DNA of 9,615 bases from Spirosoma fluviale (GCA_945906915.1 CAMDSI010000071.1:1-9615); one strand, 5' to 3'. Numbered from the stretch's first letter, positions 1 to 6,879 are shown. Notes: generated by a model not told the origin, from the letters alone. A program made the numbers and translations.

Positions 1-118
1 TTTCGACGATGAGGCAGGCCAAAAAGTGTACCAAGATCACCCCATCCATGTCGACTTTGTGAAAAACTATGCTCATTTGTGGAAGAAGGTAATCGTGTAT
101 GATGCGGTAGATGCCTAG
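1..118 (+). CDS. Dabb-family (stress-responsive alpha/beta barrel) protein, C-terminal fragment
   Basis: The gene enters from the left edge; the first complete codon is at position 2 and the TAG stop is at 116-118, leaving 38 residues. The visible end reads FDDEAGQKVYQDHPIHVDF followed by a VxNYxxLWxKVIVYD-like tail. This pattern, with 'D.EA...Y..HP.H..F' and a closing beta-strand 'VIVYD', is typical of the end of the Dabb (dimeric alpha/beta barrel) family, small proteins of about 100 residues, mostly of unknown biochemical role. The N-terminus, any signal peptide and any fused domain are outside the window, so a longer protein with a terminal Dabb domain is possible. The fragment is too short to assign a reaction. 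Confidence 0.72.
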   Translation, partial: FDDEAGQKVYQDHPIHVDFVKNYAHLWKKVIVYDAVDA

Positions 119-126
119 ATAAAATA

Positions 127-151
127 TGTTCCCAAATCCGTAAAGGGAACA
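127..151 (+). terminator. Possible weak hairpin terminator after the Dabb gene
   Basis: TGTTCCC (127-133) pairs perfectly with GGGAACA (145-151), giving a 7-bp stem with an 11-base loop, 8 bp after the TAG stop of the upstream gene. The sequence that follows (AAGCTTGTTTGG) has only a poor T-run, so if it ends transcription it is a weak intrinsic terminator. It could equally be an unrelated small inverted repeat. Confidence 0.4.
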
Positions 152-158
152 AAGCTTG

Positions 159-229
159 TTTGGTTGTTAAGGAATACGGGGAATAATTACGCGTTCTTTG
201 GTCCTTACAAAAACCCCTTAACAACCAAA
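159..229. repeat. Perfect 14-bp inverted repeat in the leader of the lipoprotein gene
   Basis: TTTGGTTGTTAAGG (159-172) is exactly the reverse complement of CCTTAACAACCAAA (216-229), with 43 bases between the arms. The right arm ends 2 bp before the ATG at 232, so in RNA a long-range stem would cover the ribosome entry region. As DNA it could be a two-site operator. A weak promoter-like pair (TTTG at 159-162, then TAATTACG at 184-191 after 21 bases, compared with the Bacteroidota TTTG/TAnnTTTG pattern) would place the left arm on the -33 element. The repeat is seen directly; either role is inference. No T-run follows the right arm, which argues against a terminator. Confidence 0.8.
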
Positions 230-231
230 AA

Positions 232-741
232 ATGAAAAAATTCATTCTATTATTCGCACTTGCGGGAAGCATTTTCGCTTGTACTAAAAAAGAAGACGGC
301 GCTGCTGCTTCCACTGGTGCAAAAGGCCAAAACGGTATCACCATCGACAGCTCTGCAAACACAGATTTAGTAAGAAACATGATTGCAGCGTATGAATCCG
401 GAGATTCGGCAGCTTATCGTTCTACCTATTCTACTGATGTTATATTTCACGATAACTTAGATTCAATGGGTATTGATGGAAATGTATCTATGTTTAAAGT
501 ATTAGCTGACAAAGGAATTAAAATTAGTGTTGTAGTGGGTCCGGTTTGGGAAAACCAATTCGATAAGCCTACTTCAAAAGGCTACACTAGTTACGTTATG
601 AGCCACACGACTAATATCTACACAAGAGGCGATAAAACCGCTAAGAATGTCACTTTTGCAGTGGATGCAATCAAAGATGGCAAGCTAGTAGAGGAGTGGT
701 TATTCTACGACAAAACTGCGGTTGCGGAATTGTTTAAATAA
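232..741 (+). CDS. Lipoprotein with SnoaL-like / NTF2-like domain
   Basis: The 169-residue product begins with a lipoprotein signal peptide: MKK, a hydrophobic stretch, then a lipobox SIFAC with the acylated cysteine at residue 17. A low-complexity Ala/Ser/Gly linker (about 18-40) leads into a domain at about 43-165. That domain has the NTF2/SnoaL arrangement: an opening helix 'NTDLVRNMIAAYESGD', then 'YSTDVIFHDN', and a final strand pair 'DGKLVEEWLFYDKTAVAELF'. This fold forms a cone that can bind small molecules or act as an enzyme (cyclases, isomerases), but most lipid-anchored members in Bacteroidota are uncharacterised. No catalytic residues can be assigned with confidence. The ATG is chosen because the signal peptide starts there; the bases before it are A-rich (ACAACCAAAAA) with no Shine-Dalgarno site. 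The gene stands alone between a hairpin and a strong terminator. It probably faces the periplasm or cell surface. Confidence 0.85.
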   Translation: MKKFILLFALAGSIFACTKKEDGAAASTGAKGQNGITIDSSANTDLVRNMIAAYESGDSAAYRSTYSTDVIFHDNLDSMGIDGNVSMFKVLADKGIKISVVVGPVWENQFDKPTSKGYTSYVMSHTTNIYTRGDKTAKNVTFAVDAIKDGKLVEEWLFYDKTAVAELFK

Positions 742-747
742 AAAAAT

Positions 748-790
748 AACACCAGCGCCGATCGAATCATTTTCGAATAGCGCTGGTGTT
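748..790. terminator. Bidirectional intrinsic terminator between convergent genes
   Basis: AACACCAGCGC (748-758) pairs perfectly with GCGCTGGTGTT (780-790), an 11-bp GC-rich stem. A second 5-bp stem is nested inside it (TCGAA 762-766 with TTCGA 772-776). The plus-strand side is followed by TTATTTATATA and the minus-strand side, read in reverse, by TATTTTTT, so it can stop transcription from both the lipoprotein gene (stop at 741) and the esterase gene (stop at 807). Confidence 0.9.
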
Positions 791-806
791 TATTTATATA
801 GAGCAA

Positions 807-2450
807 TTACCCTAAGGCTTTTCTACCCATCGCATCCGGATTATTCACGAGTGCACAAGCATCATCGAGAATCATCGTCTCCCCATTTTCCTTCGTGTAA
901 GGCTTCCATGAAGGAAGGCCTCCGCCATTTGGATTACCTGTTTTTATGAAGTTCAAGAAGGACTTCGCCATCTTCGAAGAAAGGGCACGAGGTCTTTTCC
1001 CGCCACCCGTATGTGTTAACATCAGGTCTGTATTATAGAACCAAAAACAAATATCATCGCAGTGGAACGCGCGCATACGTCCGTCAAAAAGCGGGGGCTG
1101 CCAGCCAAACCAAGACAAATACACCGGCGCCTTACGTTGTGACACTTTCGCATCCGCAGCTGCAATGGCTCCCTTTCTATTCGATAGAATCATGGCCCAC
1201 ACTTCAACGGGTTTTGCTTTAGGGAAGTTTTGGCTATACGCCTCCACAATTTTGCCTGCTTCCGCACCGAATCGAGGCTTGATTTTTTCTACTACTCCTG
1301 CTAAGGTGATCTCTTCTAAGCTCGCATCTGTTCGGCTAGGGCTAGACTCATGGAAGGTCGTATTAATGATCAACGGAATGTCCGCTGAGAAATGATTCGG
1401 ATCAGAAAAGAACGGCTGATCATTCATCGTCACCCCATCCGCAACCGGCGAAAATCCACCACGGGAGATGTTCATTTTCTTCGCTTCCTCTGCGAATTTT
1501 TCTACTGCACGCGTCGTAATATCAATATATTGTCTCCATGGAATTTGTTGCAATTTCTCGATTTCGCCGGGTTGTAAACCTGCTTCTTCCATCACTTTAA
1601 GCCCTAGTTTCTCTGCATATTCCTTGTTTACTCCTGTTAATGAAGTTCCACTTAAAGCCACCGCTTTATGGAATAAACCTTTTGCCGCTGGCATATTCAT
1701 TAATGAAGTCACCTTAGCTCCGCCACCCGACTGACCGATGATGGTTACATTATTCAGATCCCCTCCGAAATTAGCAATATTATCTTTTACCCATTCGAGC
1801 GCAGCCACCATATCTAGGTTGCCCACATTTCCTGAATGTGGATGACCTCCAGCTGACTTTAAATGCGAATATCCGAAAGGTCCTAGACGGTGATTAATCG
1901 AACAGAAAACGATGTTGCCTAAGCGACTCAAATTTTCGCCATGGTAGCCATCTTGTTCAATGGCATTGCCATTCGTAAAACCGCCACCGTGTAACCAAAC
2001 TACCACCGGACGTTTACCAGAATCAATAGCGGGAGTCCACACATTCAGCTTCAAACAATCCTCCGATACATCATCGTAATTCCAATGATCGACGAAAGAA
2101 GCATAGGCATTGGCATAACGTTTCTCCATAATTTGAGGAGCGGTGTTTCCCCACCAAACACAGGGTTTAATGTCTTTCCAAGCCGCTGGTTTTACGGGTG
2201 GCATAAAACGATTTTTGCCTGACGTATCAGCTCCGTAAGGAATCCCTAAAAATTGGTTGATCCCCCGCAATACAAAGCCGCGCACTTGACCATACTCTGT
2301 AGTGGCAACGGCGATATTATCGCCTACAAACAGCAGCTGGTCATCCGTGGATGCTACGGCTGTGGGAGAATTCAAAGGACTCGAGCCTACACTTAAAGTG
2401 GCAGCTCCTAATCCAAGGGATTGGATAAAATTTCTACGATTTGATTTCAT
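807..2450 (-). CDS. Tat-exported type-B carboxylesterase (para-nitrobenzyl esterase-like)
   Basis: This 547-residue alpha/beta-hydrolase belongs to the carboxylesterase type-B family, which hydrolyses carboxylic esters. The N-terminus NRRNFIQSLGLGAATLSVG is a twin-arginine signal (RR at 5-6), so the folded enzyme is predicted to cross to the periplasm. Visible motifs, in order: C97 and C132 (the usual first disulfide pair), the signature EDCLKLNV (130-137), the oxyanion hole HGGGF (154-158), the nucleophile elbow GQSGG with Ser241, the likely acid Glu368 in TTFHES, and the catalytic His463 in AFHCDD. The triad is therefore complete. The elbow differs from the common GESAG by Gln and Gly substitutions. 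Length is normal for the family. It lies 29 bp after the propeller-cytochrome gene on the same strand and is probably co-transcribed with it. The substrate cannot be read from the sequence; acyl or aryl esters of plant or algal material are plausible guesses. Confidence 0.92.
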   Translation of the reverse strand: MKSNRRNFIQSLGLGAATLSVGSSPLNSPTAVASTDDQLLFVGDNIAVATTEYGQVRGFVLRGINQFLGIPYGADTSGKNRFMPPVKPAAWKDIKPCVWWGNTAPQIMEKRYANAYASFVDHWNYDDVSEDCLKLNVWTPAIDSGKRPVVVWLHGGGFTNGNAIEQDGYHGENLSRLGNIVFCSINHRLGPFGYSHLKSAGGHPHSGNVGNLDMVAALEWVKDNIANFGGDLNNVTIIGQSGGGAKVTSLMNMPAAKGLFHKAVALSGTSLTGVNKEYAEKLGLKVMEEAGLQPGEIEKLQQIPWRQYIDITTRAVEKFAEEAKKMNISRGGFSPVADGVTMNDQPFFSDPNHFSADIPLIINTTFHESSPSRTDASLEEITLAGVVEKIKPRFGAEAGKIVEAYSQNFPKAKPVEVWAMILSNRKGAIAAADAKVSQRKAPVYLSWFGWQPPLFDGRMRAFHCDDICFWFYNTDLMLTHTGGGKRPRALSSKMAKSFLNFIKTGNPNGGGLPSWKPYTKENGETMILDDACALVNNPDAMGRKALG

Positions 2451-2479
2451 ATTTTTTAATAGGTTTAAATTCCGTTATT

Positions 2480-5218
2480 TTATCGCAATCCATAAATCTT
2501 CATCGAACGCATCGACCAAGGTGTAATATCATTAGCTGCGGCGTTAACTCCTTCCGCTAATTTCAAACGTAAGAATTTCGTGCGGGTGGGTGCAAGGGCT
2601 ACAATATTATCCCCTTGCGTTCCTTTTACATTTGCTTGAACCACCTGCCAATCTGATCCATTCGTCGAGGCCTCTACTTGCAGGTTTCGAGGATAGGTGT
2701 GCGTGAATTCGGGGGTGACACCGGCGGCAGGTCTTTGGCCTCTCTTAAACCCAGAAGTGGACGTAAAATGGAATTCAGACAAGGTATATTCTGATGGGAA
2801 TTCCACTTGGAAAACCATATCCTTTTCTTGCGTTTTACCAGTCGACCAGCCTTCATAATTAAAGGCGCTCTTAGGTGATGCATTTCCTCCCACGCGGGTG
2901 GATGAAGTATGGGTAGCATAGAATTTCCAGCTTTGGTCCGGTACAAATTCCATCGGAACCTGCTTGAATAAAGCCTCGAATTTATACATCCCCGCTTGCT
3001 TATTCGTATTTGCTCGAATCGAGGCCACCTGCTGTGGAGTGACGAAAGACGCATCATTTGATAAACCATTTCGGATATAGGAAACCACATCTGCAATCCA
3101 CTGGTCAGATTGTTCTTTCATCGGTTGCATCAAACCACCGGCATAAGTTTTACCATCTATCGCCCCTTCTAATCCATGTAAAATAACCCGTATCGCATAT
3201 TCCGGATGTTGTTGAATGCGGAATGATCCTGCCAAAGCCGGCGCTAACAATTTCCCATTCCCCATCGGCTTACCCATCCCATCATTTCCATGGCATTGTG
3301 AACATAATTCAGCAAACACTAATTCACCTCGCTCTAAAATTACCTTTTGCTCCTTGCTCAATTCCGGCGCATTAAAAGGCCCATTCGTTCGTGGCTTAGG
3401 AGGTGTAATTATTTGCTCCCCGATCAAATTGACCCCAGCCGATTTATTGGAAGCTAATGTGGCTTTTATACCTGATTCGAGTTCCGGAACCTTCAAGAAT
3501 TTCTGCGTGAAAATCGCCTGCATCACCACCTCGTTATCCGAATCATTTAATGCTTTTTTATACAGATCAGCTAATCCTTTTTCGCCTGCTTTGTACAAGG
3601 TTTCCGAAGCCTTCAAAGCTTGAATGCGAATGCGTGGATTCACGTCTGCCATCAGTTTAGTAACAGTCGCCACTTTCAAAGAACCTAAGCCCTCTAAAGT
3701 CCAAATCGCATGTATTCTTCCATTCACATTCGTCCCTTTCAAGGCCATCGCCGTTAATGCTGGCACGACCGATTTATCATTGCGCTGCACTAAAACTTGC
3801 TGCGCCATATCTTGCCACCAACCATTGGGGTGATTTAAATAAGTCACTAAAGTCGCCGATTTATCATCATACATTCGCGGTTGTTTCGTGTCGCGCTGAA
3901 AGCCCTCGTGACTCACTCGCCAAATACGTCCCAAACCCACCACTTTGTCTAATTTATATTGCTCGATTTTCGTGCGCAAATAAGAGCCCTTAGGCGTCCA
4001 TTGCCCCTCCTGAATAATTCCGTGGTACATATCCACAATGTACATCGTTCCATCGGGAGCAGTGGCCATATCGATAGGACGGAATAAGGGATCCGTCGAG
4101 CGAATAAATTCGGATTTTTGGTCTTGGAAAACGTTATGAAGCGTGGTTAAACCGTCCTTCTTAATAGGGTTAATTTGGCGTACAATTCGCGCCACCGGTT
4201 CTCCATAAAATAACTGCCCGCGTACAGAAGCGGGTAAACGATCCCCGCGGAAAATATCATTTCCTGCTGAACCCGTCACGCGATTTAAAGATCCATCCGG
4301 CTGGCGAATCTCGTCCATTCCGCCTTGCATATCGGATACTTTTACGGCAGCGCCGTAAGGAACGACAAAGCCCGCAGCGAGTTCATTCGGCACCTCAAAG
4401 TTGCCGTATTGGATCGGGAATTGGAAGTGAGACGGAACGCCAGACGCACCACCTTGGAAGTATAATTTCCCATCGTCATCTTGGGTAATTCCCCATTGAG
4501 CTCGGTTTGCCCCTGTTTTCTCCCGAATAATTCCGTTCGGAGTTTCTCTAATACGGAAGGCGTTAACAGTAGAGTAAAGCCAGTTATCCATTCCATAAAA
4601 CAAGAAGGCTTGCTGGTGTTCTACGTTGCCTGAACGACCATATTTGTTAGTAAAAAATTCCTTTTTATCAGCTTTGCCATCGCCGTTTGTATCCGTGTAT
4701 TTGTAAATATTATCTTGGTCTGACTCCATGGTCAAAACACTATTTTTGCCATAAGGCAAAACGAAACGGGGGAAGATTAATCCGTCCACGAAGGCGGTTC
4801 CTGTCTCGTAAATTCCATCATTATTTTTGTCTTCCCAGCGCGAGATTCGGCTGGTAGGCTCTAACTCATTTTTGGAATCTGCATCTAACATATAAGATCT
4901 TAACTCCAAAACGTACATCCTGCCATTCCCATCAAACACGATTTCCGCCGGCTGCTGGATCTGTGGCTCCGTTAAAACGGGCTGCATTTTATAGCCCTCG
5001 GGCAGTAAAAATTTCTTCAGTTGCTCCTCGATGGTCAAAGGTTGCACCGGGGCTTTAGGAGCTAAATCAATCCCTTTCCAGTTTTCATCATTCGGATCGA
5101 CTCCGTCCGGAATTTTCAGGGTATCTAAAGAGGTTGTACGAGAAGACGTGGAATGAAAGGAGGCCAAAACAGAAAGCGTCAGCATTCCCGCCAAAGATAA
5201 TACGGCTAATTTTTTCAT
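2480..5218 (-). CDS. Secreted multidomain protein: dehydrogenase-like beta-propeller, HEAT region, cytochrome c, discoidin-like C-terminus
   Basis: The 912-residue product starts with a Sec signal peptide (MKKLAVLSLAGMLTLSVLA, cleavage probably after residue 19). Residues about 65-435 form a beta-propeller of the 'putative membrane-bound dehydrogenase' type known from Planctomycetes and Verrucomicrobia and common in Cytophagales, distantly like soluble sugar dehydrogenases. It carries Asp-rich loops, including a canonical EF-hand-like loop DTNGDGKADKKE (176-187) and a related DKNNDGIYE (130-138). Residues about 450-590 are helical, HEAT-like repeats. A class I cytochrome c domain follows (about 625-720) with the heme site CSQCH (639-643) and a probable axial Met at 697 or 700. 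The end (about 765-911) resembles an F5/8 type C (discoidin) carbohydrate-binding sandwich, with 'LQVEASTNGSDWQVV' and a final 'SMKIYG'. The likely role is periplasmic or surface oxidation of a sugar-like substrate, passing electrons to the heme. Substrate and cofactor are unknown. It is the first gene of a two-gene operon with the esterase. Confidence 0.88.
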   Translation of the reverse strand: MKKLAVLSLAGMLTLSVLASFHSTSSRTTSLDTLKIPDGVDPNDENWKGIDLAPKAPVQPLTIEEQLKKFLLPEGYKMQPVLTEPQIQQPAEIVFDGNGRMYVLELRSYMLDADSKNELEPTSRISRWEDKNNDGIYETGTAFVDGLIFPRFVLPYGKNSVLTMESDQDNIYKYTDTNGDGKADKKEFFTNKYGRSGNVEHQQAFLFYGMDNWLYSTVNAFRIRETPNGIIREKTGANRAQWGITQDDDGKLYFQGGASGVPSHFQFPIQYGNFEVPNELAAGFVVPYGAAVKVSDMQGGMDEIRQPDGSLNRVTGSAGNDIFRGDRLPASVRGQLFYGEPVARIVRQINPIKKDGLTTLHNVFQDQKSEFIRSTDPLFRPIDMATAPDGTMYIVDMYHGIIQEGQWTPKGSYLRTKIEQYKLDKVVGLGRIWRVSHEGFQRDTKQPRMYDDKSATLVTYLNHPNGWWQDMAQQVLVQRNDKSVVPALTAMALKGTNVNGRIHAIWTLEGLGSLKVATVTKLMADVNPRIRIQALKASETLYKAGEKGLADLYKKALNDSDNEVVMQAIFTQKFLKVPELESGIKATLASNKSAGVNLIGEQIITPPKPRTNGPFNAPELSKEQKVILERGELVFAELCSQCHGNDGMGKPMGNGKLLAPALAGSFRIQQHPEYAIRVILHGLEGAIDGKTYAGGLMQPMKEQSDQWIADVVSYIRNGLSNDASFVTPQQVASIRANTNKQAGMYKFEALFKQVPMEFVPDQSWKFYATHTSSTRVGGNASPKSAFNYEGWSTGKTQEKDMVFQVEFPSEYTLSEFHFTSTSGFKRGQRPAAGVTPEFTHTYPRNLQVEASTNGSDWQVVQANVKGTQGDNIVALAPTRTKFLRLKLAEGVNAAANDITPWSMRSMKIYGLR

Positions 5219-5240
5219 GTAGGTTTAGAATTTTACACAA

Positions 5241-5267
5241 GGAATGTAGAATTTCACTGAATTACAA
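5241..5267 (-). promoter_or_regulatory. Weak candidate promoter for the propeller-cytochrome/esterase operon
   Basis: On the minus strand, TTG (5267-5265) is followed after 16 bases by TACATTCC (5248-5241), which matches the Bacteroidota -7 consensus TAnnTTTG at TA and two T positions. It sits 22 bp before the ATG at 5218, a usual distance for a short leader. The spacer is slightly shorter than the typical 17-23, and the -7 match is partial, so this is a suggestion only. Confidence 0.25.
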
Positions 5268-5291
5268 TAGCTTGGAACGAATTATCAGGGC

Positions 5292-5350
5292 AGCTCATCC
5301 TAGTAGTGCGTCCTACTTCAGAGCTAAGGAAATGAGTCCGGAGTCCGGAG
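5292..5350. repeat. Folded and tandemly repeated stretch between divergent units
   Basis: Two structures lie side by side in non-coding sequence. AGCTC (5292-5296) pairs with GAGCT (5321-5325), enclosing a second stem AGTAG (5302-5306) with CTACT (5313-5317). Next, the 7-bp unit GAGTCCG is repeated in tandem at 5334-5340 and 5341-5347, followed by a partial GAG, and it can also fold as TCCGG-AGT-CCGGA (5337-5349). The whole block lies between the stop of the regulator remnant (5355) and the start of the minus-strand operon (5218). It could end transcription of the remnant, form part of the operon's upstream region, or be debris from the rearrangement. No T-run supports a clear terminator. The rest of 5219-5354 shows nothing recognisable. 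Confidence 0.45.
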
Positions 5351-5354
5351 GGGA

Positions 5355-5609
5355 TCAGTTTTCCTGCAAGGATTTGAATAATAATTCCTTTAAATAGTTC
5401 TCAACAAATAATTGCTTATTCTCCTTCCCCGCATCGGTTAATCTAGGTAAATAATGACTAAAAAATAGCTGTGAATGAGCCGTTTCAATGAGGGTACTAC
5501 TTAGGGAATGTGGATAAGCATAGGCCGGATTATGGGACTGAATTAGATCCGAAATGCGTGCGCAAAGATCTTTAAATGGCTTGAATACCTTTTCAAAACT
5601 ATTTATGCT
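5355..5609 (-). pseudogene. Remnant of a probable TetR-family regulator (C-terminal half, no start codon)
   Basis: Reading the minus strand from 5609 gives 84 codons open to a TGA at 5357-5355. The translation looks like real protein: SINSFEKVFKPFKDLCARIS, then a segment with 'SSTLIETAHSQLFFSHYLPRL', and an end 'QLFVENYLKELLFKSLQEN'. The alternating amphipathic helices and the closing helix 'F.ENYLKELL' resemble the C-terminal ligand-binding and dimerisation half of TetR regulators. There is no ATG, GTG or TTG in the frame, and a TAA (5612-5610) lies immediately upstream. Only about 75 bp separate it from the MFS gene, too little for the roughly 50-residue DNA-binding domain. Its place, upstream of and divergent to an MFS exporter, is where a TetR repressor of that exporter is usually found. 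I infer an N-terminal deletion. The family assignment is by appearance only; it could instead be a fragment of another helical protein. Confidence 0.5.
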
Positions 5610-5624
5610 TTACAAGCAAGTGCG

Positions 5625-5677
5625 GGGGTATTAATTTAAGATAATTGGGCGTACCTTTGCCTCTTCAAAAATACCCC
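5625..5677. repeat. 8-bp inverted repeat around the MFS promoter
   Basis: GGGGTATT (5625-5632) is the exact reverse complement of AATACCCC (5670-5677). The arms are 37 bases apart and lie on either side of the -7 box at 5652-5659; the right arm ends 8 bp before the MFS start codon. It may be a leftover operator of the lost regulator or a chance match; eight bases at this distance is not strong evidence. Confidence 0.4.
5652..5659 (+). promoter_or_regulatory. Bacteroidota-type -7 promoter element of the MFS gene
   Basis: TACCTTTG matches the Bacteroidota -7 consensus TAnnTTTG at every fixed position and lies 26 bp before the ATG at 5686, which predicts a short leader of about 20 bases. No TTG -33 element is seen at the expected distance (only TATTAATTT around 5629-5637), so the promoter may be weak or activator-dependent. 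Confidence 0.6.
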
Positions 5678-5685
5678 TCTATACA

Positions 5686-6879
5686 ATGCCTAATTCTGCG
5701 AACCGCGCGAAAATTATCTTAATTCTTGGAATCTTATCAGCCATTGGACCTTTGTCCATCGATATGTATTTGCCAGCATTTAAAAACATTGCTTTAGCTT
5801 TGAATTGTTCACAAGAAGAAATGGGCTATACGCTATCCAGTTTCTTCTTCGGTATTTGCTTGGGGCAATTAATTAGCGGCCCGCTATTAGATCATTTCGG
5901 TCGCAAAAACGTACTCTACATCGGTTTATCCATCTACGTCTTAAGTTCAATTGCTTGTGCCTTTTCCACGTCCGTTGAAATGTTAGTTGTTTTTCGACTG
6001 TTTCAAGCCTTAGGTGGAAGCGTGGGAATGGTAGCCCCTAATGCGGTGATTCGAGAGACTTTTGAGGAAAAAGAACGCCCCAAGGTTATGTCATTAATGA
6101 TTTTGATCCTAGGTGTTTCTCCTATATTAGCCCCCTCTTTAGGAAGCTTATTATTAACGATTGCAAGCTGGAAGGCTATCTTTTTAGTTCTCGCCTTCAT
6201 CCTATTAGTCATCATCTTCTTGATCAAATCCTGGTTACCTGAAAAGACCAACCGGGAACATGGAGGACCGTTTCGTATTACGACCATTTTAACGTCTTAC
6301 AAGGCCTTGTTCAAAGAAAAAGAATACCTCGTTTTTGCCTTTACCGGGGCGATAGGGGCAGGAAGTATTTTCACCTATGTAAGTGGGGCGCCATTAACTT
6401 TTTTAACTTATTATGGAGTAGATGAGTCCAAATTCGGATTCATTTTCGCGATTGTTGCCTCCGGAATTATCTCGGCGAGTCAATTGAATCGCGTGGTTTT
6501 GAAGAAGTATTCGAGTTTACAAATTTTGAAAGTGACCTTACCCACGCTATTAATACTGGGTTTGATTTTATCCATTTTAGCTAAATTGGATTTGCTTTCG
6601 ATGGAATTAAATATCGCTCTATTATTTCTGATTATGGGTTGCCAAGGTTTCAATTTCCCCAATGTGGCGACACTTGCCTTGCGTCCCTTTCACCGAGGTG
6701 CTGGAACGGCGTCTGCGATGCTAGGCTCAATTCAGATGGCTTGGGGTGCAGTTTGCGCTACTTTAGTCGGATTGCTATTTGATGGAACTCCTTTCACCAT
6801 GGCGATCATCATTTTCGGATGTGCTGTGCTGGCGAATACGATTTTGTTCGGAATCGGGCGGAAGTATATTGTTACCTAA
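5686..6879 (+). CDS. MFS drug-resistance transporter, Bcr/CflA family
   Basis: The 397-residue inner-membrane protein has the 12-helix pattern of the major facilitator superfamily and the hallmarks of the Bcr/CflA proton-driven exporters. These are the first-helix motif GPLSIDMYLPAF (21-32, with Asp26 in the membrane), motif A as GPLLDHFGRK (65-74), motif B around Arg104 in FRLFQALGG, and motif C as GVSPILAPSLG (143-153). A charged central loop (about 182-212) separates the two halves, and the second half carries 'FPNVATLALRPFHRGAGTASAM' (324-345), also usual in the family. Length matches the family. The start is fixed by the -7 box 26 bp upstream and because the next ATG (Met27) would remove most of helix 1. 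Known relatives export bicyclomycin, chloramphenicol or sulfonamides, and some export dipeptides or cysteine; the substrate here is unknown. A regulator remnant lies upstream on the other strand. The stop overlaps the convergent gene by 4 bp. Confidence 0.92.
   Translation: MPNSANRAKIILILGILSAIGPLSIDMYLPAFKNIALALNCSQEEMGYTLSSFFFGICLGQLISGPLLDHFGRKNVLYIGLSIYVLSSIACAFSTSVEMLVVFRLFQALGGSVGMVAPNAVIRETFEEKERPKVMSLMILILGVSPILAPSLGSLLLTIASWKAIFLVLAFILLVIIFLIKSWLPEKTNREHGGPFRITTILTSYKALFKEKEYLVFAFTGAIGAGSIFTYVSGAPLTFLTYYGVDESKFGFIFAIVASGIISASQLNRVVLKKYSSLQILKVTLPTLLILGLILSILAKLDLLSMELNIALLFLIMGCQGFNFPNVATLALRPFHRGAGTASAMLGSIQMAWGAVCATLVGLLFDGTPFTMAIIIFGCAVLANTILFGIGRKYIVT

Noticed and set aside
722..949. 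75-codon plus-strand frame starting inside the end of the lipoprotein gene
   Set aside because: It runs through the bidirectional terminator and antisense through the esterase C-terminus; no protein-like features.
1013..1734. Several plus-strand open frames inside the esterase gene
   Set aside because: They are antisense to a complete type-B esterase with intact motifs, and their translations show no recognisable protein pattern.
3216..3623. 135-codon plus-strand frame opposite the cytochrome and HEAT region
   Set aside because: Antisense shadow of a well-supported cytochrome c domain; no signal peptide or motif.
5134..5397. 87-codon plus-strand frame across the start of the propeller-cytochrome gene and the intergenic region
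   Set aside because: The translation has no domain-like pattern; it lies antisense to a signal peptide at one end and to the regulator remnant at the other.
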